A DNA stretch of 64,000 bases from Streptomyces sp. DvalAA-43 (GCF_900091725.1 NZ_FMBW01000060.1:1-64000), one strand, 5' to 3'; shown: positions 7,852 to 17,011, counted from the first letter of the stretch. The notes: a model not told the origin generated them from the sequence alone. Translations and numbers: made by a program.

Positions 7852-9321
7852 TCAGAGTGTGGCGGTCAGCTCGGCCTCGGCGCGCACGGTGCGCCGTGCC
7901 AGCAGCCAATAGGTGACGCCGGCGACGAGCGCGCCCGCGAAGACGGACAGGTCCAGGCCGCCTGCGGCGTCGGACAGCGGTCCGGTGAAGACGGTCGAGT
8001 CGACCCAGAGCACGGCGGCCGCGAAGCCGAGCAGGACGGCGATCAGACCGGCGGGGCGGATGCCGCCCTTGTGCCAGTAGATGCCTTCGCTGCCGCTCTC
8101 CTTCGGGAAGAGGGACGGCACGTGGTAGCGGCCGCGGCGCAGCGCCCAGTCGGTCAGGTAGACGGCGGCCCAAGGGCCGAGCCACAGCACGATGAGGCTG
8201 AGGAAGTTCGAGAGCAGCGTGTAGAAGTCGGCGGAGAAGACGGCCCACAGGGTGATGGCCGTGCACAGCGTGAGGTCGACGAAGACGACCATCCAGCGCT
8301 TGATCGGGATGCCGACGGCGAGCAGGTTCAGGCCTGAGGAGTACATGTCCGTGGTGTTCACGGCGAGCAGCGAGACGATCGCGAGCAGCAGGTACGGGGT
8401 GGTGAACCAGCCGGGCAGGATATCCGGGAGCCCGGAGACGGGGTCGGCGGCGTTGGTGGTCGCTGTGGCGACGGCGGCGCCGAGGACCTGGAGCAGGATG
8501 TTGGGCACCATGCCGCCGAGCGCGGCGCAGGCGAAGACCTTGCGGGGCGCGGAGTCGGCGGGCAGGTAGCGCGAGTAGTCGCTGCCCATGTCGGCCCAGG
8601 ACAGGCCGCCGGACGCGGTGACCATGGCGAGCACGAGGGAGACCGTCACGAGGGACGGCGCGTCGCCGTGGGTACCGAAGTCGGCCTTGGGGACGACGAG
8701 GAATGCCATGATGGCGAACATCGCGGCGAAGATCCAGGCGAAGTACTTCTGGACCTTCATGATCAGGTGGTAGCCGGACAGCGGCAGCAGCATCTGCAGC
8801 CCGGCGGCGACCGCGATGACCAGCAGTTTCACCGGTGTGCCGGTGGTGATGCCGGCCTGGTCGAGCAGGGCGAGCCCGGCGAGCACGATCAGCACCATGC
8901 CGCCGGCCTCGAAGCCGACGAGCATGACCCAGCTGAGCAGCGCGGGCAGCTTGCCGCCGCGCGGGCCGAACGCGGCGCGCGAGACGGAGTGGGTGGACGT
9001 GCCTGTGCGCGGGCCCTGCAGGCTGGTGAGGCCGGTGACGGCGAAGCCCAGGATGTTGCCGACGACGATGAGCGCGACCGCGTACCAGAACGACAGGCCG
9101 AAGGAGACGACGAGCGCTCCGTAGACCACGGTGAACACGGTGGTGTTGGTGCCGGCCCACAGTCCGAACAGGCGGCTCGGGCCGCCCTGCCGTTCGGCGT
9201 CGGGGACGGCGTCGATGCCTCGACGCTCGACCGTGAAGACGGAGGCGGAGCCCTCCGGGGTCTTCGGGGGGTCGGCGGGCTCGGGGGATGCGGGTGGGGC
9301 GGAGCGGGTGGCCTCGGCCAT
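7852..9321 (-). CDS. NCS1-family purine/cytosine permease
   Basis: A 489-residue inner-membrane protein with about twelve hydrophobic spans, beginning with a cytosolic tail that contains RRGIDAVPDAERQG, a typical NCS1 N-terminus. FGLWAGTNTTVFTVVYGAL is helix 1. The family co-transports nucleobases with protons or sodium. As the first gene of an operon with two adenine deaminases, it most likely imports adenine or a related purine. The promoter region carries three LacI-type operators between 9356 and 9439. Confidence 0.88.
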   Translation of the reverse strand: MAEATRSAPPASPEPADPPKTPEGSASVFTVERRGIDAVPDAERQGGPSRLFGLWAGTNTTVFTVVYGALVVSFGLSFWYAVALIVVGNILGFAVTGLTSLQGPRTGTSTHSVSRAAFGPRGGKLPALLSWVMLVGFEAGGMVLIVLAGLALLDQAGITTGTPVKLLVIAVAAGLQMLLPLSGYHLIMKVQKYFAWIFAAMFAIMAFLVVPKADFGTHGDAPSLVTVSLVLAMVTASGGLSWADMGSDYSRYLPADSAPRKVFACAALGGMVPNILLQVLGAAVATATTNAADPVSGLPDILPGWFTTPYLLLAIVSLLAVNTTDMYSSGLNLLAVGIPIKRWMVVFVDLTLCTAITLWAVFSADFYTLLSNFLSLIVLWLGPWAAVYLTDWALRRGRYHVPSLFPKESGSEGIYWHKGGIRPAGLIAVLLGFAAAVLWVDSTVFTGPLSDAAGGLDLSVFAGALVAGVTYWLLARRTVRAEAELTATL

Positions 9322-9355
9322 GGTCGGCAGGCGTCCTTTGCGGGGTGAGCGGGGT

Positions 9356-9439
9356 GCCTAAACGTTTTGGCATCGGGCCGGGCGTCATTGCCCAAACGTT
9401 TTGGCGATGGTCCGGAAGGTACTGCCTAAACGTTTTGGC
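9356..9439. promoter_or_regulatory. Three LacI-type operators with 34-bp spacing
   Basis: Three 16-bp near-identical palindromes, GCCTAAACGTTTTGGC or GCCCAAACGTTTTGGC, start at 9356, 9390 and 9424, each exactly 34 bp after the previous one. The core AAACGTTT with flanking GCC/GGC is typical of LacI-family operators. They fill the space between the divergent permease (start 9321) and lacI-type gene (start 9463), so the regulator probably controls both itself and the purine operon. That assignment is inferred from position. Confidence 0.9.
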
Positions 9440-9462
9440 AGTCAATCTGTAAGCTCACAGTC

Positions 9463-10548
9463 ATGTCAGACGTCACAGAGCCGCACGGACCGCACGGGGT
9501 CGACCGGAAGCCAGGCCGACGGGGTGCGGGCGGCGGTGGTGGCCTGCGCGAGGTCGCCCGCCGGGCCGGTGTCTCCGTCACCACCGCCTCGCACGCGCTC
9601 AACGGCGTCGGCCGGGTCGGCGCCGACACCCGCGAACGCGTCCTCGCCGTCGCCCGCGACCTCGGCTACCGCGCCAACCCCAACGCCCGCGGCCTGCGCG
9701 GCGCCCGCACCGGACTCCTCGGCATCACGCACCGCACCTCCGTCGAGGGCGGCATCACCGACATCGAGTACTTCGTCAAGATCGTCAACGCGGCGACCTG
9801 GACCGCGCTGGACCGCGACTACTCCCTCGTCCTCGTCCCGCCTTCGCTCGACGGCCGCCCCTTCGAGTCACTCCCGCTCGACGGCACGATCGTCATCGAC
9901 CCGCTCACCGACGACCCGCTGCTCACGCGCCTGTCCGCGATGGGTGTCCCCGTCGTCACCACCGGCCGCGACCTGTCCCGCAAGGACGCCTTCCCCTGGG
10001 TGGACAACGAACTCTCCACCTGTGCCCAGGCCGCCCTGGACCACCTGGCGGCGACCGGCGCGCAGCGCGTCGGCCTCCTCACGGGCTCCACCGGCCAGTC
10101 CTACGACGAGGATGCGGCCCGCGCCTACCGCGACTGGTGCGCGCGCACCGGCCGTCCGGTGCTGCTCGACCGCGCCGAGCCGGGCACTGACTCGACGGCC
10201 GCCGCCCGTCGCCTGCTCACCCGCCCCGGCCGGCCCGACGCGCTCTACGTCGTGATGGAGAAGTTCGGCTTCGCGACGCTTGCCGTCTGCCGCGAATTGG
10301 GCCTGTCCGTCCCGGAGGACGTCCAGATCGTGGTCGGCGCCGACGGCGAGTTCGCCCGCGGCTCCCGCCCCGCGCTGACCGCCCTGGACCTCGCCCCGGA
10401 ATCCATCGGCCGCCAGGCCGCCGAACTCCTCATGAACGTCATCGGCAACCTCCCGGAGCCCGGCGCGACCCCCGAACACCGCCTGGTCCCAGCGAAGTTG
10501 CTGGAGCGGGAGTCGACGCGGCGGCGAGCGGGAGCCGAGCGGTCGTAG
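9463..10548 (+). CDS. LacI-family transcriptional regulator of the purine operon
   Basis: A 361-residue protein with an N-terminal LacI helix-turn-helix (LREVARRAGVSVTTASHALN, then GRVGADTRERVLAVARDLGY near residues 27-67) and the hinge NPNARGLRGARTGLLGI. A periplasmic-binding-like effector domain follows (VVGADGEFARGSRPALTALDL is the usual C-terminal lobe motif). It is divergent from the permease-deaminase operon and faces three matching operators. The effector is probably a purine or purine nucleoside, which is inference. The gene appears complete. Confidence 0.92.
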   Translation: MSDVTEPHGPHGVDRKPGRRGAGGGGGLREVARRAGVSVTTASHALNGVGRVGADTRERVLAVARDLGYRANPNARGLRGARTGLLGITHRTSVEGGITDIEYFVKIVNAATWTALDRDYSLVLVPPSLDGRPFESLPLDGTIVIDPLTDDPLLTRLSAMGVPVVTTGRDLSRKDAFPWVDNELSTCAQAALDHLAATGAQRVGLLTGSTGQSYDEDAARAYRDWCARTGRPVLLDRAEPGTDSTAAARRLLTRPGRPDALYVVMEKFGFATLAVCRELGLSVPEDVQIVVGADGEFARGSRPALTALDLAPESIGRQAAELLMNVIGNLPEPGATPEHRLVPAKLLERESTRRRAGAERS

Positions 10549-11196
10549 TCTCGGCGGTGAGAGTTCGCCGGCCATCACGGAGTGCGTGGCGCGCGGCCGA
10601 GCAGGTCGCGTGGATCGGCGCGTTGTGGCACGCGCGTCACCGGACCAGGTTTGCCTCCCGACCCCACAGTCGTCACCGCCCGCCACCCGGCATGGGCCGC
10701 AGCGGGCCCTGTCCCGGCGAGTGCCGCCGTATCGGTCCGACACCCGGCACCGTTCAGGTGGCATGGTCCCCCTGATGCCATCCGTCCTCCGGGACAGGCC
10801 GTAGGGATTGTCGTCGGAGAGCTCCGGCGGGAGGAGCCCCAGCGGGCAGGTTCTGGTAGCAGACGGGGCGCAGGAACCTGCGCATCGCCAGCGTCCCCCA
10901 CCGAGGTGGTGCGCCCGTCGGACGTGGAAGGGCCCGCCGTGCACCATCGCGCGGCTCACCTCCACCCGTCGTGGCCGCGCGCCCGGCCCACCACGCCGAG
11001 GCGCCCCGGAGCCCGTGCGCCACCCACGTACGACGATCCGGGTCCGGAACCGGCTACGCGAAGGCGCGCGGGGACGGGCCCCGACGCCACTGTCACGACG
11101 CCTTGCTGCGGCACCCGGTACGACTTCCCACCCACCAGGGTGACTCTTGCCAGGCAGCAATGGTTCTTCGCCGGCCGGGCCCGGAGCATGAGCGGC
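10549..11196. other. Intergenic stretch without a recognisable gene
   Basis: About 650 bp after the LacI gene. Several open frames exist, as expected at this GC content, but none shows a family motif, a convincing ribosome binding site or a protein-like composition. No strong hairpin or repeat was noticed. Confidence 0.4.
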
Positions 11197-11555
11197 ATGA
11201 CTCGTCATCATCTGCGCCGTCCCGCGCTCTTCACGGCTGTTTCGGCTGTTGCCGGGATCGCGCCGACTGCCGCACCTGCCACCGCTACCTGGGCCTCTTC
11301 TCACGCCCCCGCCCGTCAGGCATCCGTGGGTCAGGTCCCGTCCCTGCGCGAGCTTTCCGAACCGCCGGATGCGGTCAAGGCGCGTGAGCTGCTCGGGGAC
11401 CTGGTCGTGGCCGACGAGGACGACGTCCCTGGCTACAGCAGGGCGAAGTTCCCGCACTGGATCACCCAGTACAGCACCTGCGACACCCGTGAGGCCGTGG
11501 TCCAGGGCGTGGACCAGGACGGCCAGTGCCGGGCCGTCAGCGGCACGTGGTTCCC
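11197..11555 (+). pseudogene. Secreted HNH/DUF1524-type nuclease, N-terminal part only
   Basis: A signal peptide (RRPALFTAVSAVAGIAPTAAPATA) is followed by the conserved N-terminal region of small secreted actinobacterial nucleases: LLGDLVVADEDDVPGYSRAK, HWITQYSTCDTREAVVQ, then CRAVSGTWFPEYSG. The HNH-like catalytic half (DIDHLVPL in relatives) is absent, because the reading frame passes into unrelated sequence at about 11556. I read it as the 5' half of a truncated gene. The next two fragments belong to other genes. Confidence 0.6.
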
Positions 11556-11714
11556 GGAGTACTCCGGGACGCCGGCTACGACCCCGCCTTCGTCGGCGAC
11601 CTGGATTCCGGTGCCCGCCTGCTCGAAGACAGCTCAGCACTCACCCGTGCGCCGGCCGGACAACCGCGCCGCTACTGCGTCCTGGGCAGCCGTCCGAGAG
11701 CAGTGACGCCGTGA
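11556..11714 (+). pseudogene. Oxidoreductase fragment (F420-dependent NADP reductase-like C-terminus)
   Basis: In another frame than the nuclease piece, the translation RDAGYDPAFVGDLDSGARLL EDSSALTRA resembles the C-terminal helix region of NADPH-dependent F420 reductase-like proteins. It is only some 50 residues long and has no Rossmann motif left. The assignment rests on one short pattern. Confidence 0.35.
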
Positions 11715-11794
11715 CTTACCTCGGATCGCATCTGCCGACCTGTGCGACCGGAACCGCCCTCGTCGTCGACGGTGGCCCGATCTCGATGATCTGA
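11706..11794 (+). pseudogene. Short-chain dehydrogenase C-terminal fragment
   Basis: The last 29 codons read TYLGSHLPTCATGTALVVDG then GPISMI and a stop. The TGTALVVDGG pattern is the near-invariant C-terminal strand of classical short-chain dehydrogenases. Everything upstream of it, including the Rossmann fold and the YxxxK site, is missing. It is a remnant fused to the previous fragment. Confidence 0.6.
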
Positions 11795-11854
11795 CACCTG
11801 TTCCAGACCGGTGTGAGACGAACCAACCAACAGCACCTTCCACGAAGGAGTCCC

Positions 11855-12289
11855 ATGAGCGAGAACAATCCGAGCGAAGCCGCCAAGGCAGTCGTCCGTC
11901 GCAACACCGAGGAGGTACAGAGCGGCGGGGACTTCGCCCTCTTCGATGAACTGTTCGCCGACGACTTCCTCGACCACACACCGCAGCCGGGACGTACGGC
12001 CGACAAGGCGGGCACACGCCAGCTGTACCAGGTGCTCCGCGAAGCCTTCCGCGACTTCCACGCCGTCATCCACTGGCAGTCCGCCGACGGCGACCTCGTC
12101 ACCACGTACAAGACGTATCACGGCACCCACAAGGGCGAGTTCTTCGGCATCGCGCCGACCGGCAAGCAAATCAGCTTCGAAACCGTGGATGCCATGAGGG
12201 TGCGCGACGGAAAGATCACCGAGCACTGGGGCGTCGCGAACCTGTTCTCGCTGATGCAGCAACTCGGCGCACTGCCGGCTGCCGTATAG
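11855..12289 (+). CDS. SnoaL-like / ester cyclase family protein
   Basis: A 144-residue single-domain protein of the SnoaL/NTF2-like fold: NTEEVQSGGDFALFDELFAD DF, then DHTPQPG, a long central helix, and the strand pair KQISFETVDAMRVRDGKITE HWG. Members include polyketide ester cyclases and many proteins of unknown role. Start ATG 11855 has AAGGAG seven bases upstream. It stands alone and is followed by a very strong hairpin. Confidence 0.8.
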   Translation: MSENNPSEAAKAVVRRNTEEVQSGGDFALFDELFADDFLDHTPQPGRTADKAGTRQLYQVLREAFRDFHAVIHWQSADGDLVTTYKTYHGTHKGEFFGIAPTGKQISFETVDAMRVRDGKITEHWGVANLFSLMQQLGALPAAV

Positions 12290-12314
12290 GTGCTCGACCT
12301 CTCTGTACGCGAAT

Positions 12315-12378
12315 TCGGCCCGGCAGACCCCCGCAGTGGCCGCCCATCGGCGGCCACTGCGGGGGTCTGCCGGGCCGA
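12315..12378. terminator. 30-bp perfect inverted repeat with 4-base loop
   Basis: Arms at 12315-12344 and 12349-12378 are perfectly complementary over 30 bp around the loop CATC. It lies 26 bp after the SnoaL-like gene and has no T tract. A transcription terminator is the simplest reading. The stem is much longer than usual, so a transposon end or an RNA-processing site is possible. Confidence 0.75.
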
Positions 12379-13260
12379 CAACTCAAGCCTGGGCCACCCA
12401 GGCATGGGCGGCCAGGACTGCGTACTTGTCCGGCACGGCCCCCAGCAGCGCCACCACCACGGCCAGACGTCTACCGCGGTTCGCTGCCGCCCCGAACACC
12501 CACGCCGCCCGGGGCACAGTCGGCCAAGGCCCTGCGGGACGGCGCAGTAGCGCAGAAGACCGTCCGGCCTTGTCCGTGCCGGCGGGAGCGTGGGAGCTTG
12601 CCAGGCCGGGGCCGACCGTGCCGAAGAAGCAGTCCATGGCCACGCCGCCCGGGGCACCGCGCGCCAGAGCGGCACGTACGCCCCGGCCCTCCGCATGTCC
12701 TGAACGTCAGGGCGCGGTGACCTCACGTGCCCGTGACGACTGGGCGTGCCGATTCCGCGTACAACGCCGCCGCCTGTCGGCAGAAGGCGTGCGGACGGCG
12801 AGCCGCCGGCCGGGCGGCGGAACCCGTACCGGACCTGCCGACCACGCTCCCTCCATTCGTCATCACGTCGTTCTTCGGGATCTCGACCCCGCGCTACAGA
12901 GCGCTGTACCGCCTGCACGTCGCACACCTGCGGGGGCGCGGCCTGGAAGACCCTGTCGCGAAGCTCTCGACGATGAATCCGGACGGGCTCAAGATTCCGG
13001 ACACGGCCGACGGCCACCGGCTCCGGACCGCCCTCCACCACATCCGGCAGACCTGATCCCAGACGCAGATCCGTAACGGCGGCCGAGGCGGCGCCGTGCG
13101 CCACTGCCTCGGTGTTCACCGCGACGACGTGGCGCACAGAGCGCCATGGCACCCGCCCAGCACCCCTGGAATGGACTGACGGGCACACGCGAGAGGACCC
13201 ATGGCTTCATCGAGCAGTAGTGGTTCTGGCGCAGTTCCGGTGCGGTCGTCGTAGTGGGCT
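12379..13260. other. Stretch with no confident gene
   Basis: Possible coding traces are weak. On the plus strand an open frame ending at 13056 contains RYRALYRLHVAHLRGRGLED and KLSTMNPDGLKIPDT, which read like protein but match no family I know. The minus strand has a short hydrophobic stretch near 12400-12480. I do not assign a gene. Confidence 0.3.
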
Positions 13261-13261
13261 G

Positions 13262-13425
13262 CTGAAGCAGGACCATCTTGCGGAGGAGTTCGAATCCGGC
13301 TCGCCCGTGGAGCTGCCTCTTGATCTTCTTGATGCGGTTCACGGAGCCTTCGGCGGCCGGAGCTCCGTTCCAGAGTGAGCCCGGCGGTGACGGCGTCGAA
13401 GTCACGGTGCGGGCGGGGGGCGAAG
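13262..13425 (-). pseudogene. ISL3-family transposase, C-terminal remnant
   Basis: Two frames together give FDAVTAGLTLE and GSVNRIKKIKRQLHGRAGFE LLRKMVLLQ, the C-terminal end of an ISL3 transposase with one frameshift. The adjoining 13228-13258 segment (TCTGGCGCAGTTCCGGTGCGG and on) reappears in slightly altered form near 23213, where another ISL3 end seems to lie. Catalytic residues are absent. Confidence 0.7.
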
Positions 13426-13439
13426 CCGGTGAGGCGAGC

Positions 13440-13790
13440 AGTTGGCTCGTGTCGACGGCGTCGTTCCAGGTTCGGGCATCGTCCGAGCCCCGGGGCCGTG
13501 CATGGCGTACGTGAAATCGATGCGGCGGCGGACCGTCTCCGCCGCCTGCCGGTCCGACATGCCCAGCAGGAACTGCAGAACGCAGACGGTGGCCAGTTGG
13601 GCCGGTGAAACGCCGGGGCGTCCGTCGCGCGGGTACCAGTCCACGAAGTCCTTGTCGCACCACAGCCCGTCCAGCCGGTCTCTCTCCCACATCGGCGTCG
13701 TACCGCCTGGGTTGCTCGCCCGTGCGATTTGCGTGGTCGGAGAAGGGACTTGCTCACCGGGACGGGGGTGGAGGGACAACGGACACCTCG
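13440..13790 (-). pseudogene. IS1182-family transposase, N-terminal remnant
   Basis: The translation contains PSPTTQIARASNPGGTTPMW, RDRLDGLWCDKDFVDWYPRD, SPAQLATVCVLQFLLGMSDR and RRRIDFTYAMHG, the DUF772 N-terminal domain of IS1182 transposases. It stops about 120 residues in, where the ISL3 remnant starts. The DDE domain is gone. Confidence 0.8.
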
Positions 13791-14009
13791 GTTGCTGCAT
13801 CGGCCTTCGGAACAGCCCCGAGCACGCCCGCTGATCGTGCCAGCGCACCGGGAAACTCCAAGATCCCCGCCAGAGTCAAGCCGAGGCGTACTCACGGCCG
13901 TCGACGGCGAAGTCGCGCCGGGTCCGGCCGAAGCTCGGCGGATCCCGGCGCGGCTCTGCCGAGGGCGGATGAACGACGGTGAGAGGGGGCCGCCCTGGGG
14001 CCTTGGCGG

Positions 14010-14867
14010 TCAGTCGACCGCAGGGGACCGGCGGTTGCCGCGGACCAGGAAGACGGCGACGAACGAGAAGACGATCATGAGGATCGTGGCCATCGAGGCG
14101 AGGAGCGACCATGCGCCGGTCTGCCCGGTGACGGCTTCGTCCACCCCGCCGCTGGCCAAGAACGTCGTCGGGTCGGTGAAGGCGTGCAGGGCGATCGCCG
14201 CCCAGATGGTGCCGGTGACCCGCATGGTGAGGTACATGCAGACGCCGAAGCCGAAGGTGTAGACGATGGTGACGAGTACCGTGCCCGCCTTCATCCCGGA
14301 CAGCATGTTGGTCATGTGCATGAGGGCGAACAGGAGCGAGGACACCCCCATCACGAACCGTTCGGAGCGGCCGGCGCCGCGCAGCATCTGAACCACCAGG
14401 CCGCGCGTCACGAGTTCCTCGGCCAGGCCCACGCAGACGCCGAGCAGAGCGATGAGAGCGATCTGCTGCGGCTGCCAGCTGCTCCAGTCGGTGGCCGCCG
14501 CATGACTGATGATCGCGATGATCACGAGCGCGGGACCGACCCACATCCAGGGCTGGCGCCCCGCCACGTCCTGCCGGCCGAAGACGCGGCGCAGCCAGCC
14601 GATGGAGGCGGTGAAGCCGACCAGGGTCACGGCGCCGACCGCGATCGGCAGCACCAGGCCGAAGAAGATGCTGGCGCCGGTCGACAGCAGGTCGTCCTTG
14701 TCCACTTCGTCACCGAAGACGGCGGCGACGACACGGCCGACCAGCAGGTAGTAGGCCAGATAGGCAACGGTCACCCCAACGGCCTTCCCGACGGTCGGCC
14801 GTTCGAAGAAGCCCCTCCACCGGGCGACCGGGCCCTCGCCGACTCGCTGCGCCATCACATGTCCCAT
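14010..14867 (-). CDS. CPBP family intramembrane metalloprotease (Abi-like)
   Basis: A 285-residue protein with about eight hydrophobic segments. The CPBP motifs are present: EELVTRG near residue 151, the FALMHMTN region supplying a His near residue 185, and the IALHAFTD motif near 225. The family includes type II CAAX prenyl proteases and bacterial proteins tied to bacteriocin self-immunity. The substrate is unknown here. A start a few codons in (MAQRVGEG) is also possible. It is monocistronic. Confidence 0.82.
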   Translation of the reverse strand: MGHVMAQRVGEGPVARWRGFFERPTVGKAVGVTVAYLAYYLLVGRVVAAVFGDEVDKDDLLSTGASIFFGLVLPIAVGAVTLVGFTASIGWLRRVFGRQDVAGRQPWMWVGPALVIIAIISHAAATDWSSWQPQQIALIALLGVCVGLAEELVTRGLVVQMLRGAGRSERFVMGVSSLLFALMHMTNMLSGMKAGTVLVTIVYTFGFGVCMYLTMRVTGTIWAAIALHAFTDPTTFLASGGVDEAVTGQTGAWSLLASMATILMIVFSFVAVFLVRGNRRSPAVD

Positions 14868-15158
14868 CAGTCATCTTCTGATTATTGACAATAGAGGATA
14901 AGGGCACCATGTCACCCGAATCGGCCCGGCCGACAGTGCCCAAGGCCGCCATCAAACTGAGAACCATCCCGGATACGGAAGCGAGAACTCCCACTGTCAC
15001 CGGTACCGACACCACCGTCGCGCGCCGCCAGCAGAGCATGTGCTGCTCGGCTCCCTGTGGCACTGCTCACGAGTCGCAGTGTGTCGTCTCATGCGGCAGA
15101 CCGGGCTGGGAAAGAGACTGGATGCCGGGGACGACCGCCCGGCGAAAGGGACCACACG

Positions 15159-15818
15159 ATGAACACCGATGCTCAGCCGGCTCCCGTTCGGGTCCTGGTA
15201 TTCGGCGCTGCACTGCGCGCCGGGTCCACCAACGCGCAGCTCGCCTCGCTGGCGTCGAACCTGATCGCCGAAATCGGTGCCGAGGTCGACCTGGCCAGGA
15301 TGCGGGATTTCGACATGCCGCTGTACGACGGGGATGTGGAGAACTCCGAGGGGCTGCCTGCTGGTGCCCTGGCCCTGTGCGAAAGGATCAAGCGCTGCGA
15401 TGCGTTCGTGATCTCGTCGCCCGAGTACAACGCCTCCGTCCCAGGACTGCTGAAGAACGCCATCGACTGGGTCTCCCGGGTACGGCCGCAGCCTTTCAAG
15501 ACCAAGCACGCGCTGCTGCTCTCGTCCTCCCCGTCGATGATCGGCGGCAACCGCGGCCTGTGGGCGCTGAGGGTCCCGCTGGAGCACCTGGGGACACGGG
15601 TCTACCCCGACATGTTCAGCCTGCCCCGCGCGCACGAGGGCTTCACCGAGGACGGCCGACTCGCCCACCCCGGCTCCCAGGAGCGGCTCGCCGAGATCAT
15701 CTGCGGGTTCATGCGGCTGGTGCGCGCCGACGTGGAGTTCGTGTGTCTGCGGCGCCGCTGGTACGAGTTCCCCGGCGATCGCACCGACGCACCGGTCACT
15801 CACCGGACCGAGGACTGA
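15159..15818 (+). CDS. NADPH-dependent FMN reductase family protein
   Basis: A 219-residue flavodoxin-fold protein. The FMN phosphate loop is GAALRAGSTNAQLASLA near residue 16, and the flavin-stacking motif is SSPEYNASVPGLLKNAIDW near residue 86. Relatives use NAD(P)H to reduce FMN, quinones or chromate. The start is preceded by a GA-rich stretch at 15143-15149. The 3' end overlaps the converging GDSL remnant by about 19 bp. Confidence 0.85.
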   Translation: MNTDAQPAPVRVLVFGAALRAGSTNAQLASLASNLIAEIGAEVDLARMRDFDMPLYDGDVENSEGLPAGALALCERIKRCDAFVISSPEYNASVPGLLKNAIDWVSRVRPQPFKTKHALLLSSSPSMIGGNRGLWALRVPLEHLGTRVYPDMFSLPRAHEGFTEDGRLAHPGSQERLAEIICGFMRLVRADVEFVCLRRRWYEFPGDRTDAPVTHRTED

Positions 15819-16204
15819 ACGGGTTTGGTGCAGGTGGCCGGTTCGCACGGCGTCGCGTGGTAGGTGCTGATCACCAGGTCGGTCCCGGTGGTCGTGGCGA
15901 GGTCGACCGGGTCGCTGACGGCCTCGTGCCCGGCGTTGACGCTCACCTCGGTGGTACCACCGAGGTGACTGGGGCGTCGGTGCCGGGGGCAAGTGGATCC
16001 GGTGGTGTGGAGCGCGCATCGGGTGCGCGCGATGGTGAGCGGTTCCTTACCGTACAGATTGCTCAGCCGTATCCGTAGGCGGTCGCCGCCGCCACGGACG
16101 CGAACGACATGGCGGAGGGCCTGGTCGTCGAAGCCGCAGGAGGGGTAGACAAGCGGCGTGGGCTCATATGGGCTGACGGGGCGGATCGGAAGGCGGTGGT
16201 CCAT
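15800..16204 (-). pseudogene. SGNH/GDSL hydrolase, N-terminal accessory domain only
   Basis: The translation matches the non-catalytic beta-rich N-terminal domain of secreted actinobacterial GDSL esterases: FDDQALRHVVRVRGGGDRLR IRLSNLYGKEPLTI, then LGGTTEVSVNAGHEAVSDPV. The catalytic GDS motif and the rest of the about 400-residue protein are missing, since the frame ends where the FMN reductase gene begins. It is a truncated gene, and its usual signal peptide is also absent. Confidence 0.65.
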
Positions 16205-16219
16205 GCCTTGGATATGGGT

Positions 16220-17011
16220 TCATTGCTCCTGGGAGTGCAGCAGACGGCGGGTGAGGTCATCGAGGCGGGCGGCGTCGCCGGGGGCGAACGACGGGTTGTC
16301 CAGGCTGATTCGGTCGGCCGGGAGGAAGGCGCTGAGCGGTTCGGTGAGCGGGGTGTCGATGCGGGCGATGATCGGATTGATGCCTTCCTCGACGGGGACA
16401 CCGTGCCTCTTAAGAGCCGAGACGTGGGCCGCGGTGGCCGGGTCGTACTGGCCGGCGAAGCTGGTCGAGACGGGGCCGGGGTTGATCAGCACATAGCGGG
16501 TGGGGCCGTCGGCGTGCTGGTTGGCGAACGCGAGGCCGAGCAGGTTGTTGGCGCGGCCCGCCTGCATCTGAGCTGCGACGCCGTCGTAGCCGTGTTCGAG
16601 CATGAGGTCGTCCCAGTGGATACGGCCGATGGGGACGCCAGGCACAGGCCCTGACACGTTGACAATGACGCGCGGCCGGTCCAGACCGTGGCTGAGCAGG
16701 AACCGGCTGAGGTATTCCAGCGCGAAGGTGCCTTCCAGGCCTTCGGTTGTGACGAACCGAGTGGAACGGAAGTACCGAGCGCACAGCACCAGCGCGTGCA
16801 CGGCGGGGTAGCGGTCGTTGATCTCCTCGGTGACGCGCCGGTTTTCGGCGACCAGGCTCAGGTCGGCGGCGATGAAGTGCGCTTGGGGGAGGGTGGCGGC
16901 CTTGGCGGGGTCGCGGCCGACGATGACGACGGTGTCGCCGCGGTCGAGGTAGGTGCGGGCCAAGGCTCGGCCCATCCCGTCGGTGCCACCGGTGATCACG
17001 ATCGTGGTCAT
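16220..17011 (-). CDS. SDR-family oxidoreductase
   Basis: A 263-residue Rossmann-fold protein with the nucleotide motif TGGTDGMGRALA near residue 8 and DRGDTVVIVGRDP suggesting NADP preference. The usual catalytic YxxxK is not obvious: the expected region reads VAAQMQAGRANNLLGL, so it may be an atypical SDR. It overlaps the upstream MFS gene by four bases (ATGA), so the two are cotranscribed and are likely under the divergent TetR regulator. Confidence 0.78.
   Translation of the reverse strand: MTTIVITGGTDGMGRALARTYLDRGDTVVIVGRDPAKAATLPQAHFIAADLSLVAENRRVTEEINDRYPAVHALVLCARYFRSTRFVTTEGLEGTFALEYLSRFLLSHGLDRPRVIVNVSGPVPGVPIGRIHWDDLMLEHGYDGVAAQMQAGRANNLLGLAFANQHADGPTRYVLINPGPVSTSFAGQYDPATAAHVSALKRHGVPVEEGINPIIARIDTPLTEPLSAFLPADRISLDNPSFAPGDAARLDDLTRRLLHSQEQ

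Noticed and set aside
13278..13300. GTTCGAATCC, like a tRNA T-arm
   Set aside because: It lies inside the ISL3 transposase remnant and no cloverleaf can be built around it; the similar GTCGAATCC near 1477 is the same codon stretch in another ISL3 copy.
14885..15160. A small membrane protein on the minus strand opposite the FMN reductase upstream region
   Set aside because: One hydrophobic stretch is present, but the frame runs into the CPBP gene and has no credible start or end.
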